Shown: positions 48,025 to 57,345, counted from the first letter of the stretch. The stretch: DNA of 64,000 nucleotides from Paracoccus sp. SCSIO 75233 (GCF_027912675.1 NZ_CP115757.1:2232001-2296000); one strand, 5' to 3'. Numbers and translations: made by a program. Notes: generated by a model from the sequence alone, not told the origin.

Positions 48025-49350
48025 ATGTCTGAAAGCGCCATCGGGTCTTTGCGTTCCAGGCTGGCGCGCAATATGTCCTGGACATTCGCGAGCCAGATAT
48101 TCATCTCGCTCGCCGCGATCGTCACGCTTTTTATCGCAGCCCGCGCGCTTGGCCCCGCAGGTCTGGGTATCGTGGCGCTTGCCGAAACCTTCGTGCGGCT
48201 TGTCGATCTGATTTTCCGGCTGGAGCCGTGGCAGGCGGTCATTCGCTTCGCCATCAGGGCGCAAAACAAAAACGATCACGGCGCAATGCAGCGATTGTTC
48301 AAGCTGTCACTGATGATCGACGCCTTTGGCAGCCTGCTGACCGGAACGATCTGCGTCCTCTTCGCCGGTATCGTCGCACCCAGAATCGGCCTGCCGTCCG
48401 AGAATGGCGCAAACTACATCTATCTTGTCGCGGCAGGTCTGTTTGTCACGTTCCGACCCACCACCGTGGCGATGCTGCGGGTGTTTGACCGGTTCGACGT
48501 GCTGGCAAAGCTCGACATCGCCTCGGCGACGATCCGCATGATCCTCAGCCTCATTGCTTGGCTCAGCGGGCTGGACGTCTGGGCGTTTCTTGCCATTCTG
48601 CTGATCCAGAGCATATTTGACGGCGTATTCGGCCTGCCCTTCGCCATGCGCGTCATGCGCAATCGCGGCTATGGCGGTTTCCTGAACGCGAACGGCCTCG
48701 CCGCGATCAGGGAGAATCCCGGCTTTCTGCGGCTGGTCTGGAATTCCAATGTCAACGTCATCCTGCGGCAATCGGTCAACCGGTTCGACGTGCTGATTCT
48801 GGGGGCTATGACCAATCCGACCGCAGTCGGCATGTATCAGCTTGGCAAACGGGTCATGAACCGGGTCACCAAGTTGTCGGCGCCGGTGCGCCAGACCATA
48901 TACCCCGAGATGTCGCGGCTGTGGGAACAGGGCAGGATCGCCGCCTTCAACCGGCTGATCGTGATCGTTTCCGCATCGCTGCTAAGCCTGCAGCTCGTCT
49001 TCGCCATCCCCGTCATGCTGAATATCGAGCCGATCATCCACATCATATTCGGCCCGGAATTCGCGGGTGCGGGGCCGGTGATGAATATCCTGCTCGCGTC
49101 ATCCATCGTCATTGCATCCGGCGTCGCACTGAACCCGGCGCTGCTCAGCATGGGCAAGGACAGGCTGCTGGTCCTGGTCACGCTTGGCGCGACGGCGATC
49201 TTTGCCGTCAGTTTCCTGCCGCTGGTCAAACTCTTCGGTGTCGAGGGGGCGGCTTACGCCAACCTGCTGTTCAACGTCAGCTGGACAATCGGCTGTGCAT
49301 TCGGGCTTCGCGGCATTCGCGCGCGCCGGACACGAACCGGGGACGATTGA
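48025..49350 (+). CDS. Wzx-like lipid-linked oligosaccharide flippase
   Basis: 441 residues, about 12 membrane helices, of the MATE/MOP polysaccharide exporter superfamily. It opens with RNMSWTFASQIFISLAAIVTLFIAARALG split over the first helix and has the GxxxxGIVALAETFVRL pattern, RQSVNRFDVLILGAMTNPTAVGMYQLGKR in the middle. Such proteins turn over undecaprenyl-PP-linked repeat units. Divergent from the Gtr-like cassette, so it probably belongs to the same surface-polysaccharide region. No wzy or wzz is visible. Confidence 0.85.
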   Translation: MSESAIGSLRSRLARNMSWTFASQIFISLAAIVTLFIAARALGPAGLGIVALAETFVRLVDLIFRLEPWQAVIRFAIRAQNKNDHGAMQRLFKLSLMIDAFGSLLTGTICVLFAGIVAPRIGLPSENGANYIYLVAAGLFVTFRPTTVAMLRVFDRFDVLAKLDIASATIRMILSLIAWLSGLDVWAFLAILLIQSIFDGVFGLPFAMRVMRNRGYGGFLNANGLAAIRENPGFLRLVWNSNVNVILRQSVNRFDVLILGAMTNPTAVGMYQLGKRVMNRVTKLSAPVRQTIYPEMSRLWEQGRIAAFNRLIVIVSASLLSLQLVFAIPVMLNIEPIIHIIFGPEFAGAGPVMNILLASSIVIASGVALNPALLSMGKDRLLVLVTLGATAIFAVSFLPLVKLFGVEGAAYANLLFNVSWTIGCAFGLRGIRARRTRTGDD

Positions 49351-49391
49351 TCCGGCAGTAAAGCTACGATTATTCCTGGAAAAACCGGAAC

Positions 49392-49468
49392 TGGTAGCGG
49401 AGGAGGGACTTGAACCCCCGACACAAGGATTATGATTCCTCTGCTCTAACCAACTGAGCTACTCCGCC
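49392..49468 (-). tRNA. tRNA-Met(CAT), elongator
   Basis: 77 bases on the minus strand including an encoded CCA (TGG at 49392-49394 on the plus strand). Acceptor GGCGGAG pairs with CTCCGCT (last pair G-T), D arm GCTCAGTTGGTTAGAGC, anticodon loop ATCATAA with CAT, T arm GGGGGTTCAAGTCCCTC. It does not have the C1 mismatch of initiator tRNA. An Ile2 (lysidine) tRNA cannot be excluded by anticodon alone, but the body is that of alphaproteobacterial elongator Met tRNA. Confidence 0.93.
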
Positions 49469-49742
49469 CCGATCACCTCGTGGGGTGGAGGCGATGTAAG
49501 GGAGGGCACGGGGGGCGTCAAGCGGGATTCTGTGGAAATTTTAGCGAGGGCGGGGCCGGCGGGCGGGCCGGTCCACCGGGATCGACCGTGCGGCGGCTGC
49601 CGGGTCGGCCAGGACCGCCCCGCAAGACGAACCGGGTTTCGCAACCCGATGCCGACTGGCTGGCCGAGCAACACCAATGCCACTATAAAGCAAGACGCAA
49701 CATTGCGGGGGCGAAGATGACCATCTGGACTGGGTGCTCGAC

Positions 49743-50600
49743 ATGGATTTGACACGCACCCGCATTCAGCAGATCGCCGAAATGCTGACCGATGTCGGCG
49801 AGCGGGAATTGATGCCCCGGTTCCTGGCGCAGCTTCCCAATCGGGTCTTCGAGAAAACCTCGGCTTTCGATGTCTGCAGCGAGGCCGATCAGGCCGCCGA
49901 GCAGCAACTGACCGATCAGATCGCCAAGATCTTTCCCGGTGTCACCGTGGTCGGCGAAGAGGCGACCGGTCACGACCCGGATGCGATAGCGAAGCTCGGG
50001 ACTGCTGAAATCGCTATTCTGATCGACCCGATCGACGGAACCAAGAATTTCACCTCGGGCGTGCCGCTGTTCGGGATGATGATCGCGGGTTTGCGACGGG
50101 GGGAAGTCGTTTTCGCCGCCATCCATGATCCGGTCTGCAAGGAAACCGCGCTCGCCCTTCGTGGGGAGGGAAGTTGGATGCTGCGCACCGAAGGGGCGGA
50201 AACGGAACTCAGGGTCGCGCTTCTCTGCACTCCCGAGCATATGAACATCGTGGCCGGGACGAATTTCCTGCCACCGGAACTGTTGCCAGCCGTGCAAAGG
50301 AACCTGCCAAAATTCGCGATGAATTTCTGGCTGCGATGCGCCGCGCATGAATATCGCATGGCGGCAGGCGGGCATTGCGAATTGCTGGTCTATAACCGGC
50401 TGATGCCCTGGGATCACGCCGCAGGCTGGCTGCTACACCGTGAGGCAGGCGGTTACAGCGCCCATTTCGATGGTTCCGTCTATCATCCGACGCATACCAC
50501 CGGCGGGCTTATTTGCGCCCCGGACCGGGACAGTTGGGTGGCCGCGCGAGATACACTGTTTGGCGACAAGTTCATCAAAAACACCCCGCCTAACGCATAG
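49743..50600 (+). CDS. Inositol-monophosphatase-family phosphatase
   Basis: 285 residues from ATG 49743 (an in-frame GTG lies at 49734). The metal-binding motifs are present: VVGEEATG (Glu), ILIDPIDGTKNFTSGVP (DPxDGT) and the C-terminal PWDHAAGWLLHREAGG. Family members hydrolyse inositol phosphates, fructose-1,6-bisphosphate, histidinol phosphate or PAP; the substrate cannot be fixed here. No pathway neighbours. Convergent with gltX. Confidence 0.88.
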   Translation: MDLTRTRIQQIAEMLTDVGERELMPRFLAQLPNRVFEKTSAFDVCSEADQAAEQQLTDQIAKIFPGVTVVGEEATGHDPDAIAKLGTAEIAILIDPIDGTKNFTSGVPLFGMMIAGLRRGEVVFAAIHDPVCKETALALRGEGSWMLRTEGAETELRVALLCTPEHMNIVAGTNFLPPELLPAVQRNLPKFAMNFWLRCAAHEYRMAAGGHCELLVYNRLMPWDHAAGWLLHREAGGYSAHFDGSVYHPTHTTGGLICAPDRDSWVAARDTLFGDKFIKNTPPNA

Positions 50601-50625
50601 CCCCCCGTATCGCATACCCCCGTAG

Positions 50626-50643
50626 GGTGCGCTTCAGCGCACC
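50626..50643. terminator. Hairpin between convergent phosphatase and gltX genes
   Basis: GGTGCGCT and AGCGCACC around TC (50626-50633, 50636-50643); a second copy of the right arm, TTCAGCGCACC, follows at 50650-50660. Possible two-way transcription end. Confidence 0.4.
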
Positions 50644-50671
50644 ACCACCTTCAGCGCACCCACAACACCCC

Positions 50672-51994
50672 CTACCCCTTCGCCTTCACCACCTGCAACA
50701 GCGGCATCAGATCGCTCATATCCGGCCCGTGGGCCTGTCCGGTCAGCGCCTTGCGCAGCGGCATGAACAGCCCCTTGCCCTTGCGGCCCGTCGCCTCTTT
50801 CACGCGCCCGGTAAATTCCGACCAGGTGTTGTCGTCATAGGGCGGCGGCGGCAGCAGGGTCATGGCCTCGGCGATGAAATCCTGATCTTCCGGCGCGATT
50901 TCCGGTTCGGCCCCTTCGCTGAAGATCACCCACCAGCCGGCCAGATCATCCAGCTTGGTGATATTCTGGCTGGCCACGCGCCAGAACCGCGCCGCCTGTT
51001 CGTCCGGCACGCCCAGTTCCGCGATCCGGCCCTTCACGCTATCGAAGGACAGCGACTGGTTGCGCGCACGTGTCAGCGGCCACAGATCCTCGGCATCGAA
51101 TTTCGTCGGCGAGGCGCCGAAATTCGACAGATCGAAGCTCTCCGCCACCTCATCCATGCTCAGCAGCTCAACCGGCAACGACGAGCCCAGCCGCGACATC
51201 ATCGACACCAGAGCCTCCGGCGCGACGCCCGCCTCGCGCAGATCCTTGATCGCCAGCGAGCCGAGCCGTTTTGACAGCTCCTCACCCTGCGGTCCGGTCA
51301 GCAGCGAGTGATGCCCGAAAACCGGCGCCGTCCCGCCAATCGCCTCGATAATCTGGATCTGCGTGGCCGTGTTGGTCACATGGTCCGATCCGCGCACGAT
51401 ATCGGTCACCCCCATATCGGTGTCATCCACCGAGGAGGCGAAGGTATACAGAACCTGCCCGTCCGCCCGGATCAGCACCGGATCGCTGACAGAGGCCGCG
51501 TCGATGGAAATATCGCCCAGAATGCGGTCATTCCACTCGATCCGCTCATGCGCCAGCTTGAAACGCCAGTAGCCCTGACGCCCCTCTCCGCGCAGCTTCT
51601 CCTTCTCGGCATCCGACAGCGCCAGCCCGGCGCGGTCATAGACCGGCGGCTTGCCCATATTGAGCTGCTTCTTGCGCTTCAGATCAAGCTCGCCCGGCGT
51701 CTCGAACACCTCATAGATGCGGCCATCGGCGCGCAACTGCTCGCGCACTGCTTCATAGCGGTCCAGCCGCTTCGACTGCTGCTCGACCCGGTCCCAGCCG
51801 ATCCCCAGCCATTCCAGATCGCGGCGGATGCCGTCCATATATTCCTGCTTCGACCGCTCCCGGTCGGTGTCGTCGAACCGCAGGATAAACGTCCCGCCGG
51901 CCTTGCGGGCGATCAGATAGTTGAACAGCGCCGCGCGCAGGTTGCCGACATGGATGTGCCCCGTGGGCGAGGGCGCAAAACGGGTGGTGGTCAT
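50672..51994 (-). CDS. gltX: Glutamyl-tRNA synthetase
   Basis: 440 residues. Class I signature FAPSPTGHIHVGNLRAALFN (HIGH) and the KMSKS-like ELSKRLGS. It charges tRNA-Glu and, in alphaproteobacteria, often also tRNA-Gln or has a second paralogue. It is somewhat short (about 470 is usual), and alphaproteobacteria often carry two GltX genes, so this may be one of two. GAGGAA precedes the ATG. Confidence 0.95.
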   Translation of the reverse strand: MTTTRFAPSPTGHIHVGNLRAALFNYLIARKAGGTFILRFDDTDRERSKQEYMDGIRRDLEWLGIGWDRVEQQSKRLDRYEAVREQLRADGRIYEVFETPGELDLKRKKQLNMGKPPVYDRAGLALSDAEKEKLRGEGRQGYWRFKLAHERIEWNDRILGDISIDAASVSDPVLIRADGQVLYTFASSVDDTDMGVTDIVRGSDHVTNTATQIQIIEAIGGTAPVFGHHSLLTGPQGEELSKRLGSLAIKDLREAGVAPEALVSMMSRLGSSLPVELLSMDEVAESFDLSNFGASPTKFDAEDLWPLTRARNQSLSFDSVKGRIAELGVPDEQAARFWRVASQNITKLDDLAGWWVIFSEGAEPEIAPEDQDFIAEAMTLLPPPPYDDNTWSEFTGRVKEATGRKGKGLFMPLRKALTGQAHGPDMSDLMPLLQVVKAKG

Positions 51995-52073
51995 GGCATC
52001 ATTCCTCTGGGTTCGCCTGCTCTTTCATATGGGGGGGATTTTGTCCATATCAGGGACAAATGAGGTGATACCG

Positions 52074-52481
52074 ATGACCGACCTGACCCAAAGCACCGCC
52101 CCCTCCAGCGACGACATCGAAACCGTCGCGCGGCAGGTCATCGCGACCCTGCCACCCGCCTTCGCCCCGCACGCCAAGGACATCGTCCTGCGCATCGAGG
52201 ATGTCGCACCCGACGATATGCTGGACGAGCTGGAAACCGACGACCCGCTGGAACTCACCGGCATCTATGACGGCATCCCAATGACCGAGAAATCACCGTC
52301 CGAACCGCAGCATTTCCCCGACACGATCTGGCTGTTCCGTCGCGCCATCATCGACGAATGGGCCGAACGCGGCGACGTCACGCTGCATGATCTGGTGGCC
52401 CATGTGACGGTCCACGAACTCGCCCATCATTTCGGCTGGTCCGACGATGACATCGCGAAAATCGACAGGTGGTGGGAATGA
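52074..52481 (+). CDS. Small zincin metallopeptidase-family protein
   Basis: 135 residues of the zincin_1 (formerly DUF1025) family. The zinc motif HELAHHFG (HExxH) with the following WSDDDIAKID is near the C-terminus; FRRAIIDEWAE and FPDTIWLF precede it. The family has a minimal zincin fold with unknown substrates. The start at 52074 fits the family; the stop overlaps the start of the PfkB kinase by 4 bases. Confidence 0.85.
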   Translation: MTDLTQSTAPSSDDIETVARQVIATLPPAFAPHAKDIVLRIEDVAPDDMLDELETDDPLELTGIYDGIPMTEKSPSEPQHFPDTIWLFRRAIIDEWAERGDVTLHDLVAHVTVHELAHHFGWSDDDIAKIDRWWE

Positions 52482-53428
52482 CCCAGAAGCCGATCCTGAC
52501 CGTCACGCTCAACCCGGCACTCGACATATCGACCGAAGCGCCAGAGGTAACGCCGGAGGTCAAGCTGCGCTGCGCCGCACCCTCCTTCGATCCGGGCGGG
52601 GGCGGCATCAATATCAGCCGCGCCATCGCGATCATGGACGGTCAGTCCCGGCCTTTGGTGGCGCTTGGCGGCCATACCGGGCTGCGCATGGCGCGGATGC
52701 TGGCCGATTTGGGGCTGGACCCGATCACCCTGCCCGCCCCCGGCGAAACCCGGCAATCGGTCGCGGTCACCGATGCCTCCAACAACCAGCAATACCGCTT
52801 CACCATGCCCGGCCCGGCGTGGAGCGACAGTTTCGTAACCCGCTCACTCGACGCCATCGCGGAAAACGCCCCCGCCGACGGGTTTATCGTTCTGTCAGGC
52901 TCAAACCCGCCGGGTGTGCCACATGATTATGCGGCGAGCCTTGCCAAACGGCTATCCGGCAGCGCGGCACATCTTTTCGCCGACACCTCCGGCCCCGCGC
53001 TTTCTGAACTGGCAGGCGGCGGATATAATATCGCACTTCTTCGGATGGACCGGCACGAGGCGGAAACCCTCGCCGCCCGCCCCCTGCCTGCACGGGCCGA
53101 TACCGCCGCTTTCGCCAGATCGCTGGTCAAGGCCGGGGCGGCGCAATCGGTCATCGTGGCGCGTGGCAGTGACGGCAATATCATCGCCACAGAAGATGCG
53201 GCATGGCACGCCGAAGCCGCAAAGGTGGAAATCGTCAGCAAGGTCGGCGCGGGCGACAGCTTCCTTGCCGGTTTCACCCTCGCCTGCGCGCGCGGTATGA
53301 ACACACAGGACGCGCTTGGCCTCGCCGCCGCAATGGCCTCCGCCGCCTGCATGACGCAGGCGACCGCGCTTTGCCGCAGGGCCGACGTGGAGAAACTTTT
53401 CAGTGAACGGGTTATCACACAACTCTGA
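52478..53428 (+). CDS. PfkB-family hexose-phosphate kinase (1-phosphofructokinase-like)
   Basis: 316 residues. N-terminal TVTLNPALDIS and GGGGINISRAI, middle VLSGSNPPGVP, and the catalytic GAGDSFLAGFTLA with the base Asp. This set is the 1-phosphofructokinase/tagatose-6-phosphate kinase/Pfk2 subgroup. No fructose PTS gene is nearby, so a Pfk2-like 6-phosphofructokinase role is also possible. Confidence 0.85.
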   Translation: MTQKPILTVTLNPALDISTEAPEVTPEVKLRCAAPSFDPGGGGINISRAIAIMDGQSRPLVALGGHTGLRMARMLADLGLDPITLPAPGETRQSVAVTDASNNQQYRFTMPGPAWSDSFVTRSLDAIAENAPADGFIVLSGSNPPGVPHDYAASLAKRLSGSAAHLFADTSGPALSELAGGGYNIALLRMDRHEAETLAARPLPARADTAAFARSLVKAGAAQSVIVARGSDGNIIATEDAAWHAEAAKVEIVSKVGAGDSFLAGFTLACARGMNTQDALGLAAAMASAACMTQATALCRRADVEKLFSERVITQL

Positions 53429-53463
53429 TCGGCCTCGGGATCGCAAGCCTGACAAGGCCCGGA

Positions 53464-53907
53464 CTATTTCAACGGATTGCCCTCAGCCGCCCCCGCAATC
53501 ACCCGACGCATCAGCGACATCAAAAGCTGCCGCTCCTGCGGATCAAGCCCCGCCAGAGCGGCATCATTCACCGCCATCGCCGCCGCGACCGCCGGTTCCT
53601 GCAAACCCCGCGCGTGATCCGTCAGCCATATACGCTGCGCACGCCCGTCATTCGGGTCTTTCTTCCGAATCACCAGCCCGTCCCGCGCCATCCGGTTCAG
53701 CGTATTGGCCATCGTCGCCTGTTCTATATCCAGCCGCTTCACCAGATCCCTCTGCGTCAGCCCATCCTGATCCCATAGCTCCAGCAGCGCCGGAAACGTC
53801 CCCGTGCTCAGCCCCAGGGGCTTGATCCGCGACGACAATCCCTGCGCGAATATCCGCGCCATGTGATTGACCAGATACCCCGCCGACTCCTCTTTCACGA
53901 ATTCCAT
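53464..53907 (-). CDS. MarR-family transcriptional regulator
   Basis: 147 residues. Winged HTH with LTQRDLVKRLDIEQATMANTLNRMARDGLV, wing RKKDPNDGRAQRIWLTDHA, and dimerisation helices at both ends. It is divergent from a small membrane protein, with two ATAGC-n2-GCTAT palindromes between (53921-53952). MarR proteins bind such sites and release on phenolic or oxidative signals. The most likely target is its own gene and the membrane protein. Confidence 0.9.
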   Translation of the reverse strand: MEFVKEESAGYLVNHMARIFAQGLSSRIKPLGLSTGTFPALLELWDQDGLTQRDLVKRLDIEQATMANTLNRMARDGLVIRKKDPNDGRAQRIWLTDHARGLQEPAVAAAMAVNDAALAGLDPQERQLLMSLMRRVIAGAAEGNPLK

Positions 53908-53920
53908 ATCGCCTCATTGC

Positions 53921-53952
53921 ATAGCATGCTATGTTAATATATAGCTTGCTAT
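53921..53952. promoter_or_regulatory. Twin MarR operator
   Basis: ATAGCATGCTAT (53921-53932, perfect palindrome) and ATAGCTTGCTAT (53941-53952, same arms), centre-to-centre 20 bases, about two helical turns. They lie between the MarR start (53907) and the membrane protein start (53982). Confidence 0.75.
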
Positions 53953-53981
53953 TAAATAAGCCGATCCAAGGAGGAAAGACA

Positions 53982-54431
53982 ATGCCCAAGCTGATCCATC
54001 CCATTGCCGGAAGCATCGCCCTCGCAACGATCCTGAGCTTTTGGCTGTCCACCGTGCTTGCCGAAATATTCCTGCCGAAACCCGCAATCATCGCCGTCAA
54101 AACCGCCATTCCCTGGGGTTTTCTGATCCTGATCCCGTCGCTGATCGCCACCGGGGCAACGGGTTTCCGCATGAGTGGAAAATGGCGCGGCAAGCTGATC
54201 TCGGCCAAGAAGCGCCGCATGCCGGTCATCGCCGCCAATGGCCTGCTGATCCTGATCCCCTCGGCGCTTTACCTCTCGGCCAAGGCGCGGTCGGGCGATT
54301 TCGACACAGGCTTTTACGCCGTCCAACTGATCGAGCTGGTCGCGGGTGCCGTCAATATCACCCTGCTCAGCCTCAACATGCGCGACGGGCTGCGCATGAC
54401 CGGAAAGCTGCGGCGTCGCGTGCCGTGCTGA
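53982..54431 (+). CDS. Small four-helix membrane protein, probable MarR target
   Basis: 149 residues, four hydrophobic helices: LIHPIAGSIALATILSFWLS, WGFLILIPSLIATGATG, MPVIAANGLLILIPSALYLS and the last around LIELVAGAVNITLLSLN. AAGGAGG-type ribosome site (AAGGAGGAAAG) before the ATG. I do not recognise a transport motif. A divergent MarR regulator with operators in between suggests stress- or solute-induced expression. Confidence 0.75.
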   Translation: MPKLIHPIAGSIALATILSFWLSTVLAEIFLPKPAIIAVKTAIPWGFLILIPSLIATGATGFRMSGKWRGKLISAKKRRMPVIAANGLLILIPSALYLSAKARSGDFDTGFYAVQLIELVAGAVNITLLSLNMRDGLRMTGKLRRRVPC

Positions 54432-54550
54432 TCATTGCCGAAAACCCCAGGCCGACACCTGACCCGGATCGCGACCCTGCTGTCGCACCCGTGCATCGCG
54501 CACGAAACCACCTTATAGCGGACATCGTGAAAACAGACTGAAGGATTCCC

Positions 54551-55000
54551 ATGCGCGCCCTGATCCAGCGAGTCACCGAAGCCTCCGTCAGCGTCGACGG
54601 CCAGATCATCGGTCAGACCGGCCCCGGCCTGATGATCCTCGTCTGCGCCATGCAGGGCGACGACGAAACCGCGGCAGAAAAACTCGCCGCACGAATTGCG
54701 AAGCTGCGGATTTTCCGGGACGACGCGGGAAAGATGAACCGCTCCCTTGCCGATACCGGGGGCGGCGCGCTCGTGGTCAGCCAGTTCACCCTTGCCGCCG
54801 ATACGAAATCGGGCAACCGCCCCGGCTTTTCCGCCGCCGCGCCGCCCGATCAGGGACGATTTCTGTATGAACTTTTCGCCGCCGCTCTCCGCGCGCTCGG
54901 CCCGCACGTCGAAACAGGTGAGTTCGGGGCGGAAATGAAGGTCTCGCTGGTCAATGACGGCCCTGTCACCATCTGGATGGACAGCGCCGATCGCGGTTGA
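54551..55000 (+). CDS. dtd: D-aminoacyl-tRNA deacylase
   Basis: 149 residues. Removes D-amino acids (and glycine from tRNA-Ala) from mischarged tRNAs. The family start [34 protein letters not shown] (the SQFTL motif) and the C-terminal [15 protein letters not shown] (the NDGPVT cis-proline motif, here GPV) are all present. GAAGGA lies before the ATG. Confidence 0.96.
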   Translation: MRALIQRVTEASVSVDGQIIGQTGPGLMILVCAMQGDDETAAEKLAARIAKLRIFRDDAGKMNRSLADTGGGALVVSQFTLAADTKSGNRPGFSAAAPPDQGRFLYELFAAALRALGPHVETGEFGAEMKVSLVNDGPVTIWMDSADRG

Positions 55001-55008
55001 CAGCTTGT

Positions 55009-55063
55009 CACGACGATCTGTGTACGCCCGGTGTACGCCCGGTGTACGCGCGGTGTACGCAGA
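55009..55063 (+). repeat. GTGTAC 11-bp tandem repeat array C
   Basis: GTGTAC cores start at 55020, 55031, 55042 and 55053 (exactly 11 apart): GTGTACGCCCG twice, GTGTACGCGCG, GTGTACGCAGA. The preceding 11 bases (55009-55019, ending GATCT) look like a worn unit. It begins 8 bases after the dtd stop and is oriented toward the DEAD-box helicase gene, whose ATG is 227 bases after the last unit. Confidence 0.85.
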
Positions 55064-55279
55064 TTAACCGCTTGACTTTCGGCGCGGCAGGGCCCATCTG
55101 CCACCCAACCCCGTTCCGCGTGCTGCCGCGTGTGCAGCCAGTCGCGCCGGGATTTCGACAGGTTCCCACCGACACGCAGGGGCACCGTCGGGCCACCCGT
55201 ATCACGGCCCGCACCCCTCTCGCGGCAGATGCCGCACGCCGCGCCCGATACGGGTGCGCGGAATATGTAAGTGTTTGAA

Positions 55280-56656
55280 ATGAATACCGAAAAACGCCGC
55301 CCTCGTCGCGGCCAGAAGCCCCGCCCGCAATCGCATCGCGGCCCCCGCCCCGATGACGTGAACCGCCGCCGCGCCCCCGCGCGCGAGCCGGTCCCGACCG
55401 GGCCTTTCGCGGATATGGGCATCGACCCGCGCATCAACGCCAATCTCGGCCCGCTCGGCCTGACCGAGCCAACCCCGATTCAGGCACAGTCCATCCCCAA
55501 AACCGTCAACGGCCGCGACATCCTCGGCCTAGCCCAGACCGGCTCCGGCAAGACCGCCGCATTCAGCCTGCCGATGCTGACGCGCCTTCTCGAACATGGC
55601 CGCAAACCGGAGCCCGGCACCTGCCGCGCCCTGATCCTCGCGCCCACGCGAGAGCTTGCCACGCAGATTGCAGAGGCCGTGGACGGCTTCGCGCAAGGCA
55701 CCCCGATCCGCAGTTTCCGCGTTGTCGGCGGCGCCTCGATCAACGTGCAAATGCAGCGTATTTCGCGCGGTATCGACGTGCTGATCGCCACGCCGGGCCG
55801 GCTGATCGACCTGATGGACCGCAAGGCTGTCGACCTGTCGAAAACCGAATATCTGGTGCTGGACGAGGCCGATCAGATGCTGGATATCGGCTTCATCCAC
55901 GCCCTACGCCGGATCGCCAAAACCCTGCCCGCACAGCGTCAGACGCTGCTGTTTTCCGCCACCATGCCGAAGCTGATGGAGGAGCTTGCCGGGACCTATC
56001 TCAACGACCCGGTCCGCGTTCAGGTCAACCCGCCCGGACAGGCAGCCGAGAAAATCGATCAGGGCGTGCATTTCGTCAATCAGGGCGATAAGGCGACGCT
56101 TCTGGCAGAATATCTGGCGAAGCATCCGCGCGAATTAGCGATTGTTTTCGGGCGCACCAAATACGGCTCTGAGAAGCTGGCGAAGCTGCTGGAGAAATGG
56201 GGCTTCGATGTGGTCGCCATTCACGGCAACAAGTCGCAGGGGCAGCGTGAACGCGCGCTTTCGGCCTTCCGTGACGAAAAGGCTAAGGTGCTGGTTGCGA
56301 CCGATGTCGCGGCCCGTGGCCTCGATATCCCGCAGGTCGCGCATGTCTATAACTTCGACCTTCCGAATGTGCCGGAGAACTATGTCCACCGGATCGGCCG
56401 GACCGCCCGCGCGGGTCGTGATGGCCGAGCGGTTGCCTTCTGCGCGCCGGGTGAAATCGGCGAGCTGCGCGGTATTGAAAAGGCGATGAAGGCGCAAATC
56501 CCGGTGATCGGCGGCGAAGCACCGGCAGAGGAACGCCCGGCACCGCGCCGCCGGGGACGCGGCCCCCAGAAACCCCGTCAGGGTGGCGAAGCCGCGCCGA
56601 ACAAACGCCCCGCCCGCAGGCCATCACGCCGCCCGAGAAGCCAGCAAAACGCGTAA
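55280..56656 (+). CDS. DEAD-box RNA helicase (RhlE-like)
   Basis: 458 residues from ATG 55280 (GTG at 55271 is possible). Basic N-terminal tail, then Q motif EPTPIQAQSI, motif I AQTGSGKTAA, Ia PTRELATQ, Ib TPGRL, DEAD, SAT and C-terminal motifs ATDVAARGLDI and HRIGRTARAGR. The C-terminal tail (about 415-458) is Arg/Pro/Lys-rich. It unwinds RNA in ribosome assembly, mRNA decay or cold adaptation. Preceded by repeat array C. Confidence 0.94.
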   Translation: MNTEKRRPRRGQKPRPQSHRGPRPDDVNRRRAPAREPVPTGPFADMGIDPRINANLGPLGLTEPTPIQAQSIPKTVNGRDILGLAQTGSGKTAAFSLPMLTRLLEHGRKPEPGTCRALILAPTRELATQIAEAVDGFAQGTPIRSFRVVGGASINVQMQRISRGIDVLIATPGRLIDLMDRKAVDLSKTEYLVLDEADQMLDIGFIHALRRIAKTLPAQRQTLLFSATMPKLMEELAGTYLNDPVRVQVNPPGQAAEKIDQGVHFVNQGDKATLLAEYLAKHPRELAIVFGRTKYGSEKLAKLLEKWGFDVVAIHGNKSQGQRERALSAFRDEKAKVLVATDVAARGLDIPQVAHVYNFDLPNVPENYVHRIGRTARAGRDGRAVAFCAPGEIGELRGIEKAMKAQIPVIGGEAPAEERPAPRRRGRGPQKPRQGGEAAPNKRPARRPSRRPRSQQNA

Positions 56657-56668
56657 CATCGCAACGGG

Positions 56669-56705
56669 GGGCCGCAGACTGTCTGTTTCTGCGGCCCTTC
56701 CTTTG
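56669..56705 (+). terminator. Rho-independent terminator after the DEAD-box gene
   Basis: Perfect 10-bp stem GGGCCGCAGA/TCTGCGGCCC with a 9-base loop (56669-56678, 56688-56697), followed by TTCCTTTG. It starts 13 bases after the stop. Confidence 0.75.
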
Positions 56706-56772
56706 AGCGGCGGACAGGACCGCCCATATTCGGCATACTTGATAGGCTAAGCCGGGGACGTTATCCGGTCGC

Positions 56773-57345
56773 ATGGCCAAGCTGTATTTCCACTATTCCA
56801 CCATGAATGCGGGCAAAAGCACGCTGCTCCTTCAGGCGTCCTACAACTACCGCGAGCGGGGGATGGAAACGCTGCTGCTGCTTGCCGCGCTCGACACGCG
56901 GGCGGGGGCGGGGCGGATCGGGTCGCGCATCGGGATTTCGGCGGAGGCGACGGCGTTTGACCCGCAGCAGGACCTGTTCGCCCTGATCGAGGCTGACCCC
57001 CGTGAACTCGCCTGTGTGTTCATCGACGAGGCCCAGTTCCTGACCCGCGATCAGGTCTGGCAGCTTGCCCGCGTGGCAGATGATCTGGGAATCCCGGTCA
57101 TGGCTTACGGATTGCGCGTGGATTTCCGGGGCGAGTTATTCCCCGGCTCCGCCGCGCTACTGGCGCTGGCGGATGACCTGCGGGAGGTACGCACGATCTG
57201 CCATTGCGGGCGCAAGGCAACGATGGTGATCCGGCGCGGCGCGGATGGTGTCGCCGTGACCGATGGCGCGCAGGTGCAGGTCGGCGGGAACGAAACCTAT
57301 GTCTCGCTCTGCCGCCGCCATTGGCGCGAAGCGGTCGGGAAATAG
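56773..57345 (+). CDS. tdk: Thymidine kinase
   Basis: 190 residues, tetrameric type II TK. P-loop STMNAGKST (9-17), the lasso/DEAQFL region with catalytic Glu, VMAYGLRVDFRGELFPGSAALLALAD and a zinc site (CHCGRKA plus CRRHW). It salvages thymidine to dTMP; tmk is encoded 2 kb further on. No strong ribosome site. Confidence 0.95.
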   Translation: MAKLYFHYSTMNAGKSTLLLQASYNYRERGMETLLLLAALDTRAGAGRIGSRIGISAEATAFDPQQDLFALIEADPRELACVFIDEAQFLTRDQVWQLARVADDLGIPVMAYGLRVDFRGELFPGSAALLALADDLREVRTICHCGRKATMVIRRGADGVAVTDGAQVQVGGNETYVSLCRRHWREAVGK

